Shown: positions 17,951 through 25,490 of the stretch, one piece after another
Numbering within the stretch: position 1 is the first letter of the stretch
How the letters are laid out: every line of letters begins with the position of its first letter
From: CAWJMN01 sp963844055
GTDB taxonomy: Bacteria > Planctomycetota > Planctomycetia > Pirellulales > Pirellulaceae
Assembly: GCA_963844055.1 (NCBI GenBank)
Contig: CAWJMN010000002.1
Location: 1-64,000, forward strand
Reading direction: 5' to 3'
Length of the DNA: 64,000 nt
Position numbers and translations under genes: made by a program
Notes under the pieces: model-generated
Databases searched by the model: none
What the model saw: only the letters and a program-made list of their open reading frames with translations
Told to the model about the DNA's origin: nothing

Positions 17951-18787
17951 CTAATCTGTATCCTCAGGCCCCGAAGTATCATCCAAGGACTCCGAATCCA
18001 AATCTTCAGCGTGCGATGTCGACGAGTCCTCATGGAAATCCCAATTGTCCTGTACTGGACCTGCTAGTTCCTCGGCTAAATCGGGTTGCAGCAAACCGAT
18101 CTCATCGCGTTCCCCATGCTGCGACCCCATTTCGTTGGGGAGTGGCACCGATCCTGTCGCCTCTTTCGCCTCAGCAAGGTCGTCGGCAAGACTTTCCAGA
18201 ACATTCTGGCTGTCCGCTAAAAAGCGATCCAGGGCGTTCGGATCACTGTCAGTCTTTTTGGACGTTTCATCAGAACGCCCACTTACATCAGAAGGCAAAA
18301 GGTTATTCGCTACTACCGAGGGATCAGTGGGATTCTCGTCAGCGTCAGATAACTCCGAGGGTGCATTTTGTAGGTCTTCTCCCTTGTCTTTGCCTGCAAG
18401 TGATGGCGTGGGGCTATCAAAAATGTTTGCTGCTGCAAACGCCCCCAATGCGGCTAAACCACCAATGGCAGCATTCCCCCCGCTCCCCTTGGCAGGTGTC
18501 GGCTTGAGCGACTCCCCGTCCGTTTCAGTTGTCATTTGGGGCGTATTGCGATTAGAAACCTGCCATAGTCGACGAATCTTGGCTGCATTGGATGCTCTAG
18601 CATCGTTTGAAAGAGGGGCTGTAAGTCCTTCGGAATTCATAAGGGCAGCTTGCTGGGAATGCACAACAACCAGCATGCAATTTGTGCAGTGTTCAAGATG
18701 GGCCTCTATCTGAGAGCGGTTATTCGCGTTTCCCTCGATGAAGGCCGCTAGTTCATTGTCCGTTGGGTGTTCGCTAAGGGGTTGCAT
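17951..18787 (-). CDS. Zinc-binding anti-sigma factor with acidic tail
   Basis: The first 40 residues form a ZAS-type anti-sigma domain with the H30-x3-C34-x2-C37 motif (IEAHLEHCTNC). A glycine/alanine-rich weakly hydrophobic segment about residues 101-125 (AAIGGLAALGAFAAANIF) could cross the membrane, and the last 150 residues are acidic and low in complexity. It starts inside the end of the sigma factor gene (14-bp overlap) with GGGAG eight bases before the ATG. It is expected to hold the sigma factor inactive until a signal arrives. The tail may sense the signal or a partner. Confidence 0.88.
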   Translation of the reverse strand: MQPLSEHPTDNELAAFIEGNANNRSQIEAHLEHCTNCMLVVVHSQQAALMNSEGLTAPLSNDARASNAAKIRRLWQVSNRNTPQMTTETDGESLKPTPAKGSGGNAAIGGLAALGAFAAANIFDSPTPSLAGKDKGEDLQNAPSELSDADENPTDPSVVANNLLPSDVSGRSDETSKKTDSDPNALDRFLADSQNVLESLADDLAEAKEATGSVPLPNEMGSQHGERDEIGLLQPDLAEELAGPVQDNWDFHEDSSTSHAEDLDSESLDDTSGPEDTD

Positions 18788-19385
18788 CGCTAACTCCCTC
18801 GCTCAATAGTTTGCTTAACTTTTTCATGGCTCGTGTTTTCAGTACATTGGCCGCGTTCGTTGAGATTTGCAGCGTGATAGCGACCTCATCCATTGACAAC
18901 CCATCTAAAGCGCTCAGGCTAATGACAAGTCGGTCTCGTTCCGAAAGTCCTTGCATGGCGGTGAGCAATCGAGCTTCACTTAGCTTCGCCTCCACGCGCG
19001 ACTCCGGCGCAGTGAGTTCCTCCTTGGCAGGATCCTCGCACCAAGCGTCAAGCGTTCGAAGCCGCTTCTTTTCACGCTTCTCCTTTCGCACTTGATCCAG
19101 ACAAAGCCGCCCCGTAACTACTCCTAGCCATGTTTTCAGTGACGCGGTGCCATTCCATGTCCTAAGCTTTGCCCAGTTGTTTTTCGATCCACAAAGATGA
19201 ACAAACAGGGAGGTCAGAAGTTCGCCGTCGTCGATTCCAAATCGCCGAGAATAGTATTCAACGACACTATGTCCGATGGTGAGTAACAGGGTTTCAATTG
19301 CAACTTCGGCACCTTCGCCACCGCTACAAATCATTGAAACCAGTTGCTCCTCCTCCTCTCTGGTCATGGGCTTTTCGGCTTCCAT
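18774..19385 (-). CDS. ECF-like RNA polymerase sigma factor
   Basis: The 203-residue protein contains sigma region 2 (LRTWNGTASLKTWLGVVTGR and LDQVRKEKREKKR) and region 4 (LSERDRLVISLSALDGLSMD, then ISTNAANVLKTRAMKKLSKL). I start at the ATG at 19385; a TTG three bases before and an ATG at 19367 are alternatives. It is the first gene of the long minus-strand operon and overlaps its anti-sigma gene, the standard arrangement for an autoregulated ECF switch. It probably drives its own operon, including the dynamins and Hsp70-like protein. Confidence 0.9.
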   Translation of the reverse strand: MEAEKPMTREEEEQLVSMICSGGEGAEVAIETLLLTIGHSVVEYYSRRFGIDDGELLTSLFVHLCGSKNNWAKLRTWNGTASLKTWLGVVTGRLCLDQVRKEKREKKRLRTLDAWCEDPAKEELTAPESRVEAKLSEARLLTAMQGLSERDRLVISLSALDGLSMDEVAITLQISTNAANVLKTRAMKKLSKLLSEGVSDATP

Positions 19386-20063
19386 CAACGACTCTCGCCA
19401 ATGCGAAAAAGGGCTCTAAAGGAAATAGACGATCCATGAGGCCTAGGACTTACAGGGCTAGTTTGTCAGATATAACCGGCGTTAACAACTCAGTAACGAC
19501 AAAAATGCCACTTGTGGGTGTTTTGACGCGTTCAACTGTACTCCGGCTATCCACGGCCCATTTTCTAATAAGCTCGGATCTAAAGCGGCTTGTCTCGATA
19601 AGTTAGCTACTGCAAAAGACTTGAGACTGCGGTCATTTCTGACGGGCGTAGGGCGATACGACTTTGAACGGACCGAGAGCCACTGTTAATTCCCTTGCGA
19701 TTTCGTAATTGAACTTCGCAAGACTTCCTTAGGGAGTGCTCTCAGTTAGCATTGTTTAGCAAATCCTCTCGGATCCAATGGATCTTTCGCAGCGATTCGA
19801 TTGCAATTCTTATGTCCAGTGCAGGCCTTAAATCCATCTTCCCTCGTGTGGCATAAGGTCGGCCGTCTCCTCCCGAATCGCTCAAACTTCGATGTATCCA
19901 CCCAAGGCACTACCCTCAGGATGTTGGTGTTTAGGGAAGTCTCTCGGGAAAAGATGAAAGGTATGTGCGAGGTGCATCGTCAAGAGTCATGTAAGCCATG
20001 GAACAGCCGTCAAAGTCGGCGGCCATTCAACAAGGCTATTAGCATTCTAAAGGAGACTCAAAG
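19386..20063. other. Intergenic region upstream of the sigma/dynamin operon
   Basis: The promoter of the minus-strand sigma-factor operon must lie here, but I could not pick a -35/-10 pair with confidence. Open frames at 19298-19606 and 19801-20067 on the plus strand lack family character. An AGGAGA ribosome-binding site at about 20050 belongs to the next gene. Confidence 0.5.
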
Positions 20064-20288
20064 ATGACCTCACACCCTAAGACTCTAAGCGACCTTAGCA
20101 GGAAGTTTCGCCAAGATACGGAGATCACGCTGAGCCAAGGACTGGCACAACACTTGGATCCTCGTGCAGCGTATCAAGAGATTGTCGAAGCCCTACAGCC
20201 TGCAAAAGTAGCTGAGTTGTTCGACCCAGTGTTGTTACCGGAAGGTATGTCGCCGGAACACTGCGAAGCAACGGAATCCGCCGTTTAG
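20064..20288 (+). CDS. Small hypothetical protein (74 aa)
   Basis: A good AGGAGAC ribosome-binding site stands about nine bases before the ATG. The protein is soluble and charged (LSDLSRKFRQDTEITLSQGL, then YQEIVEALQPAKVAELF) with predicted helices and an acidic tail. No family recognised. It is transcribed away from the sigma-factor operon. Confidence 0.6.
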   Translation: MTSHPKTLSDLSRKFRQDTEITLSQGLAQHLDPRAAYQEIVEALQPAKVAELFDPVLLPEGMSPEHCEATESAV

Positions 20289-20696
20289 ACTGATCTTTTA
20301 ACACATTGCCGCAAACCCTCTAAAGCGTTTGCGGAGTTAACGAATAGCTCGCGATAGAAGATGGGAATCTGCGAGCGTCCAATCAATGAGCCTCACCACG
20401 TGCACTCACCAAACCCAACGCGTGGTTCCACGGCGTAACGGCCCCGCTTCGCGGCCCCAAACAGCGCCGTTCAGGGCAGGAACGGGTACAAATCGAGGGC
20501 TAAACGGGGAGTAGCAGGCGACTTACAGCCTCTTAAAATCTTTCCCAAAGCGCCATTCGCAGCTATTTCAGTAGCAGCCAACTCACCTTTCAAGCTGTTT
20601 TAACGTGAAATTTCTAGCTACATATCGATTCTCATGGGATATCGATTCTGGGGTCATTTCGAAGGGGGCGGTTAGGTGCCGAAACGACCTGCAAAA

Positions 20697-20880
20697 TTAT
20701 ATGTCGTAGCTTGCTCCGTTTTTTGCGACTCTGAGCTCCAATGCCTCTCTCGGCAGAGAGTTGTAACTGGCTGAGGGGCCTAGGGTTTGCAGCCACGGTT
20801 GCAAGCAGCATGCCGACCAAGATATGTCGTAAATGCGACCTAAAAAATGGCCCAAAACGACATATAATGACATATAAATC
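20697..20880. repeat. Dispersed ATATGTCGT words in both orientations
   Basis: TATATGTCGTA at about 20698, GATATGTCGTAA at 20821 and AACGACATATAATGACATAT at about 20857 share the word ATATGTCGT or its complement. The last holds an inverted copy plus a partial second copy. They sit about 330-510 bp beyond the small helix-turn-helix gene of the recombinase cassette and could be operator or recombination sites. This is pattern reading only. Confidence 0.4.
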
Positions 20881-21005
20881 CGGGTGTTTTTGGGACTCCT
20901 TCCCTACTCTCTGACTCCCTTCAGCCTGAGAGCGTTGGGCTTTGAAAATCCTCCCACCCCTTTAAAAAGGTGACGGATTTTCCTGTCACCCCGATTTACG
21001 AGAAG

Positions 21006-21033
21006 AAGCCCGGAGTTCCCTCCGGGCTTTTTT
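21006..21033 (+). terminator. Intrinsic terminator-like hairpin
   Basis: A perfect 10-bp stem AAGCCCGGAG/CTCCGGGCTT with a TTCC loop is followed by a run of T on the plus strand. On the minus strand the stem is followed by CTTCTTCT, so it could also end the minus-strand recombinase operon, whose last stop lies about 170 bp upstream. Confidence 0.7.
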
Positions 21034-21207
21034 CGTTTTCCCCGGATTCTGCGGAGCTTTGGGGGATTCTATTGTCTCTGCTCGACTCTCTCCGAAGATC
21101 ATTCTCTTCCGATTCTGGGCCATCTCGGCCCCCACGTTTCCCGAACTCTTCCCAAAACTCTCGGACTCTCCGAGAGTCAAATCCAGAGAGTCAGAGAGTT
21201 TGAGAGC

Positions 21208-21594
21208 CTAGCGGCAGAGAAGGCGTTGCCATTTTTGTCTCTGAAGTCGCCAGTTCGGTTCCTTGGCAATCCGCTGCAGGTCTTTGAGGAAGACCGGATC
21301 GGGGCCCCGTTCGATTCGGGGCAGGAAGAGTAGCCGTTCTTGCAGGTCGGGGGCCAAGAGCAAGAGGTTCATGATCTGGCTCACCCGGTTGCGGGTCACT
21401 TGGCCTAGCCGGGCGACTTCGGCATAGCATTCTAACTCGCCAGCTTTTAAGAGCCCTTCGATTCGAAGGGCCAAGGCCATTAGCCGACAGATTCGGGGGA
21501 CTCGGCCCAGGCTGGGCATCTCGGGCTTGGGGTGAACTTGCTTCTCGCTTCGCTTGCCTCGGCGGAAGTGGATCTCTTGTTCGATTGTGGTCAT
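21208..21594 (-). CDS. Small helix-turn-helix protein of the recombinase cassette
   Basis: The 128-residue basic protein contains a helix-turn-helix-like stretch (YAEVARLGQVTRNRVSQIMN), followed by LLLLAPDLQERLLFLPRIE. Its ATG overlaps the recombinase stop codon as ATGA, making it the third gene of a tightly coupled cassette. It is plausibly an accessory DNA-binding protein (ParB-like or excision-factor-like) for the serine recombinase. This is inferred from context. Confidence 0.75.
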   Translation of the reverse strand: MTTIEQEIHFRRGKRSEKQVHPKPEMPSLGRVPRICRLMALALRIEGLLKAGELECYAEVARLGQVTRNRVSQIMNLLLLAPDLQERLLFLPRIERGPDPVFLKDLQRIAKEPNWRLQRQKWQRLLCR

Positions 21595-22820
21595 ACGCTC
21601 TCCGAAGTCTCCAGTAGGTGGATCGATAGCTTTTTCGTTTGGCCGTCGTAATCAACGCCGGAGAGAACTCCAGCCAGAAGCTCTTGCTGAGCAAGTAGTG
21701 GCAATGACTCGAAGTCGTCGCCGATCAGCGAATGGGCATGTAGCTGAGCAACGAGATACCGGTCGATCTCGACAGCGGGAATCGACTTAGTGGGACAGGT
21801 ACTCCAGCCTTTTCGCTGCGCTGAACTACAAACATAGTAGCGATAGCGTTTGGTCCCCCCTTTTCCACTGGCTACCAGCGTCATTTTGCAAGCACAGTTC
21901 TTGCAGCGGAGAAGCCCCGACAGCAGGCCTCGAGTCGAAAGGGCACCCGTCCGGCGTTTTCCAGCATTCTCCTTGAGTAGCTCTTGGACCTGCGTCCAAG
22001 TCGATTCCTCCACAATCGCTGGGTGCTCTCCAGCATAGAGCTCGTCTCGGTAACGGACTTGGCCTCGATAGGTAACGCTGGTCAGTAGTTTATGAAGGCT
22101 GGTTTTGGTGAAGGGGCTACCGCCATGAGATTCTCCCTTCAAGGTCAGATGGGTTTTGGAGTTCCAGCCTCGCCGAGCCAGTTCCTGAACCACCGGGATT
22201 AACCCCCGGTGCTCTAGATAGAGCTGAAAGATCTGCCGAACCTGCTCAGCCTCTAGTTCATTGACCACCAACTTCTTCCGTTCCCGGTCAATGTCGTAGC
22301 CCAGCATGCAGACGCCACCCACATATTTCCCTTTGCGGCGGGCTGCCGCCATCTTATCCCGAGTCCGTTCGCTAATCATTTCTCGTTCGAACTGGGCAAA
22401 AGATAGGAGAACGTTGAGAATCAAGCGTCCCATCGACGTTGAGGTATTGAACTGCTGGGTGACCGATACGAAGGAGATTTGCTTGCGGTCAAACAGTTCC
22501 ATCATCCTGGCGAAGTCCAGCAGGGATCTTGAAAGGCGGTCTACCTTATAAACCACCACACAGTCAACCTTCCCGGCTTCAATGTCAGCCATCAGCCGCT
22601 GGAGTGCTGGCCGATCCATGTTCCCACCAGTAAACCCACCGTCGTCATAAGTGGTTTTCAGACAAACCCAACCTTCATGGGCTTGGCTCTTGATAAACGC
22701 TTCAGCACTTTCTCGCTGGGCATCTAAGGAGTTGAATTCCTGCTCGAGCCCTTCTTCCGTGCTCTTTCGGGTATAGATGGCACAGCGTACTTCCGCTCCC
22801 CTCCCCTTCTTCTCTTTCAT
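21591..22820 (-). CDS. Large serine recombinase
   Basis: The 409-residue protein starts at MKEKKGRGAEVRCAIYTRKS; the start is fixed by an ATGA overlap with the DUF2924 gene. The resolvase catalytic domain has the nucleophile serine in YTRKSTEEG, the VYKVDRLSRSLLDF helix and the ISERTRDKMAAARRKGKYVG linker. A recombinase DNA-binding domain (LARRGWNSKTHLT region) follows, then a zinc ribbon (LRCKNCACKMTL ... YVCSSAQRKGWSTCPTKSI). Such enzymes integrate or excise mobile DNA by Ser-DNA covalent links. It is shorter than phage integrases of 450-600 residues, having a reduced C-terminal coiled coil. Confidence 0.95.
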   Translation of the reverse strand: MKEKKGRGAEVRCAIYTRKSTEEGLEQEFNSLDAQRESAEAFIKSQAHEGWVCLKTTYDDGGFTGGNMDRPALQRLMADIEAGKVDCVVVYKVDRLSRSLLDFARMMELFDRKQISFVSVTQQFNTSTSMGRLILNVLLSFAQFEREMISERTRDKMAAARRKGKYVGGVCMLGYDIDRERKKLVVNELEAEQVRQIFQLYLEHRGLIPVVQELARRGWNSKTHLTLKGESHGGSPFTKTSLHKLLTSVTYRGQVRYRDELYAGEHPAIVEESTWTQVQELLKENAGKRRTGALSTRGLLSGLLRCKNCACKMTLVASGKGGTKRYRYYVCSSAQRKGWSTCPTKSIPAVEIDRYLVAQLHAHSLIGDDFESLPLLAQQELLAGVLSGVDYDGQTKKLSIHLLETSESV

Positions 22821-23314
22821 GCTTTCTCCCCCTTCGTTAACCGGAAGAAGTGAAAGCCGTTGCAATGGCTACCGGTGATCTGCTTGGCTACTGCCGAAAG
22901 GGACTTATAGATAACCCCTTCCATCTCAAAGCCGTTGGCCTGTACCAGGACCTGATGAACACGTCCCTTGTATTCCCGGTAGAGCAGCGAACCAGGAATC
23001 GGTAGCCGGGAATCGAAGTCTTGGGGAATGGTCGCCGCTGTGGGGAGTTCAATCTGGACCTTGGCCCCTTGGGCCAAGGTTGGGGCATTGACCCGTAAGT
23101 CGGCGTCACAGGCTAGTTCTTCGGCCCGTTCTCGGGCTCTTTCCGAGAGTCCGCCTGTCTCTTGAGCCTGGATCAGCCAAGCTATTCTTCGAATGAGCCA
23201 AGTTCGATTGCGGGTATTGGTAGAATCCCCGCTTAAATCAAAATACTTTCGCCTTAGCTCTCCCGTACTCTGCTGCTGTAGTGCAGCCAGCTGCTGATCC
23301 AAATTGGTTTCCAT
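22817..23314 (-). CDS. DUF2924 protein of the recombinase cassette
   Basis: The 165-residue protein has a helical N-terminus (LAALQQQSTGELRRKYFDL) and a beta-rich C-terminus with PGSLLYREYKGRVHQVLV and KSLSAVAKQITGSHCNGFHF, typical of DUF2924. The family commonly precedes serine recombinases in phages and planctomycetes; its biochemical role is not known. GGGAGAGA precedes the ATG, and the TGA overlaps the recombinase ATG. Fragments of other copies lie at 7150-7360 and possibly at 35640-35770. Confidence 0.9.
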   Translation of the reverse strand: METNLDQQLAALQQQSTGELRRKYFDLSGDSTNTRNRTWLIRRIAWLIQAQETGGLSERARERAEELACDADLRVNAPTLAQGAKVQIELPTAATIPQDFDSRLPIPGSLLYREYKGRVHQVLVQANGFEMEGVIYKSLSAVAKQITGSHCNGFHFFRLTKGEKA

Positions 23315-23647
23315 CGAAGTCTCTCCCTAGTGATCGTAAGAGGTAATCTCTAGAACCGGTGTCCAGAGTGATCACAGAGAGCAGTCTTTTCAAAGAAACA
23401 GCAAGCGGGGGCTCGAGAACTTTACCCAACAAGATTCAGCCCTAATCGGGGGGGCAATTGTCCTAGGTCGTGTTGCCACTTACTTTGGCTGAATCATCGT
23501 TGTTTTGGTATACCGAGAGGAAAGGCTTATTGTTTTCTGCCTCGGCAATGGAACTGCTCTGTGCGAAACCACGAACTTTCGGACGGCTAATGGATTCGAA
23601 ATGAACACTTTTTTCTGGGGCGAGTTGGCAATGCAGCAGAGCACTAA

Positions 23648-23905
23648 GTGGACGATCACCTTTTTGTCAACGCTGTCAAATGGATTGCCCGGTCGGGAGC
23701 GCCGTGGCGTCACCCGCCAGAGCGTTTTGGGCTTTGGAATTCGGTGTTTCAACGCTTCAATCGCTGGGCAAAGTCCCGTGTCTGGGAGCAAGTTTATGAA
23801 GCGATGAAGTCGCCCGATCTGAAGGCACTTATGCTAGATTCGACAGTCATTTGCGCACACCAGCATGCCGCAGGGTCGTTAAAAAAGAAGACGATGGCGT
23901 CCTAG
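23648..23905 (+). CDS. IS5-type transposase, first frame (OrfA)
   Basis: This frame encodes HLFVNAVKWIARSGAPWRH, then WNSVFQRFNRWAKSRVWEQV and LMLDSTVICAHQHAAGSLKK, matching the N-terminal half of IS427-type transposases including the first catalytic Asp (LDST). It begins at a GTG directly after a TAA, and the usual 40 residues before it (helix-turn-helix part) cannot be read in frame, so the N-terminus is probably damaged. Near the end is A-AAA-AAG (23880-23886), where a -1 shift would fuse it to the second frame. Confidence 0.75.
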   Translation: MDDHLFVNAVKWIARSGAPWRHPPERFGLWNSVFQRFNRWAKSRVWEQVYEAMKSPDLKALMLDSTVICAHQHAAGSLKKKTMAS

Positions 23906-24342
23906 TTGATGAGGCGTTGGGCCGATCACGCGGTGGGTTCGGCTCAAAACTCCACGTTGCCGTTGATGCACAAGGACGGCCGGTGGAACTGCTGGTCGGC
24001 CCCGGTCAGGAACACGACTCCACTCGTGCTGAAGAGTTGCTGGGCGATCACCGACCACGCCAGCCCATCGCCGACAAAGTCTACGACTCTGACCTTTTCG
24101 CCGCCATTGCAAAACGCCACAACGCAGAGGTCGTCATTCCGCCGCGAAGCAACCGACTCACACCTCGTGAATATGATCAAAAAGCCTACAAAAAAGGCAA
24201 TCTCGCCGAACGCTTCATTAACCGACTAAAACACTATCGTAGGGCTGCTACGCGTTACGAGAAGAGGACTCGAAACTACCTCGCCTTCGCCCAATTCGCC
24301 GCCACACTCATACTACTCAACGTAAATGTCAACACGACCTAG
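23851..24342 (+). CDS. IS5-type transposase, second frame (OrfB)
   Basis: After the A-AAA-AAG shift site the frame reads KKEDDGVLVDEALGRSRGGF, then LHVAVDAQGRPVELLVGPGQ, IADKVYDSD (second Asp), and near the C-terminus NLAERFINRLKHYRRAATRY (catalytic Glu). It is the C-terminal half of the DDE transposase and is complete to its stop in the right inverted end. It is likely made only as a frameshift fusion; the upstream ATG in this frame is probably not a real start. Confidence 0.85.
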   Translation: MRTPACRRVVKKEDDGVLVDEALGRSRGGFGSKLHVAVDAQGRPVELLVGPGQEHDSTRAEELLGDHRPRQPIADKVYDSDLFAAIAKRHNAEVVIPPRSNRLTPREYDQKAYKKGNLAERFINRLKHYRRAATRYEKRTRNYLAFAQFAATLILLNVNVNTT

Positions 24343-24348
24343 TCCTTT

Positions 24349-25185
24349 TCAATAATATTTTCTACAAGATGGCTCGCGTTTATTCCACCATGAAACAAGA
24401 TAGAACACCCACAAGTACAACGTTCGCATTTTTGAATATTCCCATGGAAATTCCAAATCGCAATGCGGATGCAAAAGGCGAAGCTGAGCAAGCTGCCGAA
24501 TAGGGATGTTCCACGATTCGTGCAAATAGATTTTCGTCAAGTTTGACATGCCAAACATAAACTTCACGCTTGAAAGCCATTCGCACCCGACTAGCCTCAA
24601 CTCTTTAATGTTGGGCATCTCCTGAATAAATTCCAATAATAATGGCTTTTTGCATTTCACCAACTGTATCCGTTGAATACTTGAAAGGCACTTTAGGTGA
24701 GAAATATCTCTTAAACTGCTATTGCCGTTAAGGACTCGCAAATATATTAGCCCTACAAGAGATTCTATACCTTCCAACGTTTCAATACCGCTGCAGTTGG
24801 CAAACACAAACTCCTCAACTCTTTTGCCTAGGTGACACAAGGCTCCAAGGTCTCGCAATCCTGGAGAGTCATTAATTGAAATAATCTTCACTTGCGGCAC
24901 ATGTTTCAGGACTTCATCAAGGAGCAAGGGCGTGCAATGGTTGATGCTAAGAATTGCAAGGTTAACAAACGCCCGCAGAACATCAAATGACGCAGTATCG
25001 CCCGGTTCGAAAACTAGGGCAATCTCCGCAACCTCGACCTTTCGCGGATGGCAAGAAAGCATTTCCCTCGCATTAGCCGGGCTCCCCGTCGCAAAAAAGA
25101 TTTCCCCTTCCCATTCCCCCCATCCGGGACGACCTGATCGATCATCTGCAAAACTATTAACGTTCGACATACTAAACGTCCACAT
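24349..25185 (-). CDS. Leucine-rich-repeat-like protein
   Basis: The 278-residue protein (or 273 from the second ATG at 25170) has no signal peptide. From about residue 80 it shows repeated LRR-like units (VKIISINDSPGLRDLGALCH; VEEFVFANCSGIETLEGIES; IKELRLVGCEWLSSVKFM). The last 20 residues (LYLWVFYLVSWWNKREP) are hydrophobic and unlike the rest. The insertion sequence lies six bases from the stop, so the end may have been altered. It is downstream of the giant helical protein gene on the same strand; if that protein is a toxin, this could be a binding or immunity partner (speculation). Confidence 0.75.
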   Translation of the reverse strand: MWTFSMSNVNSFADDRSGRPGWGEWEGEIFFATGSPANAREMLSCHPRKVEVAEIALVFEPGDTASFDVLRAFVNLAILSINHCTPLLLDEVLKHVPQVKIISINDSPGLRDLGALCHLGKRVEEFVFANCSGIETLEGIESLVGLIYLRVLNGNSSLRDISHLKCLSSIQRIQLVKCKKPLLLEFIQEMPNIKELRLVGCEWLSSVKFMFGMSNLTKIYLHESWNIPIRQLAQLRLLHPHCDLEFPWEYSKMRTLYLWVFYLVSWWNKREPSCRKYY

Positions 25186-25490
25186 TCTTCAGCGGGGTTA
25201 ATGTTGGCCGCACACAGGGACAATGGCCGATCTACTCACGCCTCAACAAAGTTGCATCCTGCAAATCTCAACAATCCAAGGCACCTCCAACTTCCACTAA
25301 CTCCGCTCACCATCAAAGATGAGCAATCAATGTCGGTTATCACAAGAGGCAAACCAAAATGGGTAACGAATAATTCGGTCATAAACCGTTTTCCCAGCAT
25401 TACATCTACAGCCACCCACTATCTACCCATCAGTTCATGAACTCTTGAAATGTAACATTGCGTCTCAAAGAGCGTCGACGAGAGGCTTTC
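25186..25490. other. Intergenic region, nothing recognised
   Basis: The 305-bp gap between the giant helical protein gene and the LRR gene contains no supported gene, repeat or strong terminator hairpin. Confidence 0.4.

Larger units (their letters stand above)
20289..21207. other. Non-coding region downstream of the recombinase cassette
   Basis: No convincing gene. The region contains a direct repeat ATATCGATTCT (20623 and 20639), several ATATGTCGT-type words in both orientations (20697-20880), an inverted repeat GGTGAC/GTCACC at 20969-20990, and a terminator-like hairpin at 21006. It may be a boundary or site for the adjacent recombinase cassette. Confidence 0.5.
23463..24342 (+). mobile_element. 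IS5-family insertion sequence (IS427-like), 880 bp
   Basis: Thirteen-base perfect inverted ends CTAGGTCGTGTTG (23463-23475) and CAACACGACCTAG (24330-24342) enclose two overlapping transposase frames. The stop codon of the second frame is the TAG of the right end. The flanks read GTC on the left and TCC on the right, so at most a short target duplication. It sits between the DUF2924 gene and the LRR gene, six bases from the latter's stop codon. Confidence 0.85.

Noticed and set aside
19801..20067. Possible plus-strand gene of 88 residues
   Set aside because: It begins at a weak start and runs into the well-supported start at 20064. The residues show no protein-like pattern.
24349..25185. Immunity gene of the giant helical protein
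   Set aside because: The idea rests on position only. LRR proteins are common in planctomycetes and 305 bp separate the genes, so it is kept as speculation and not called.
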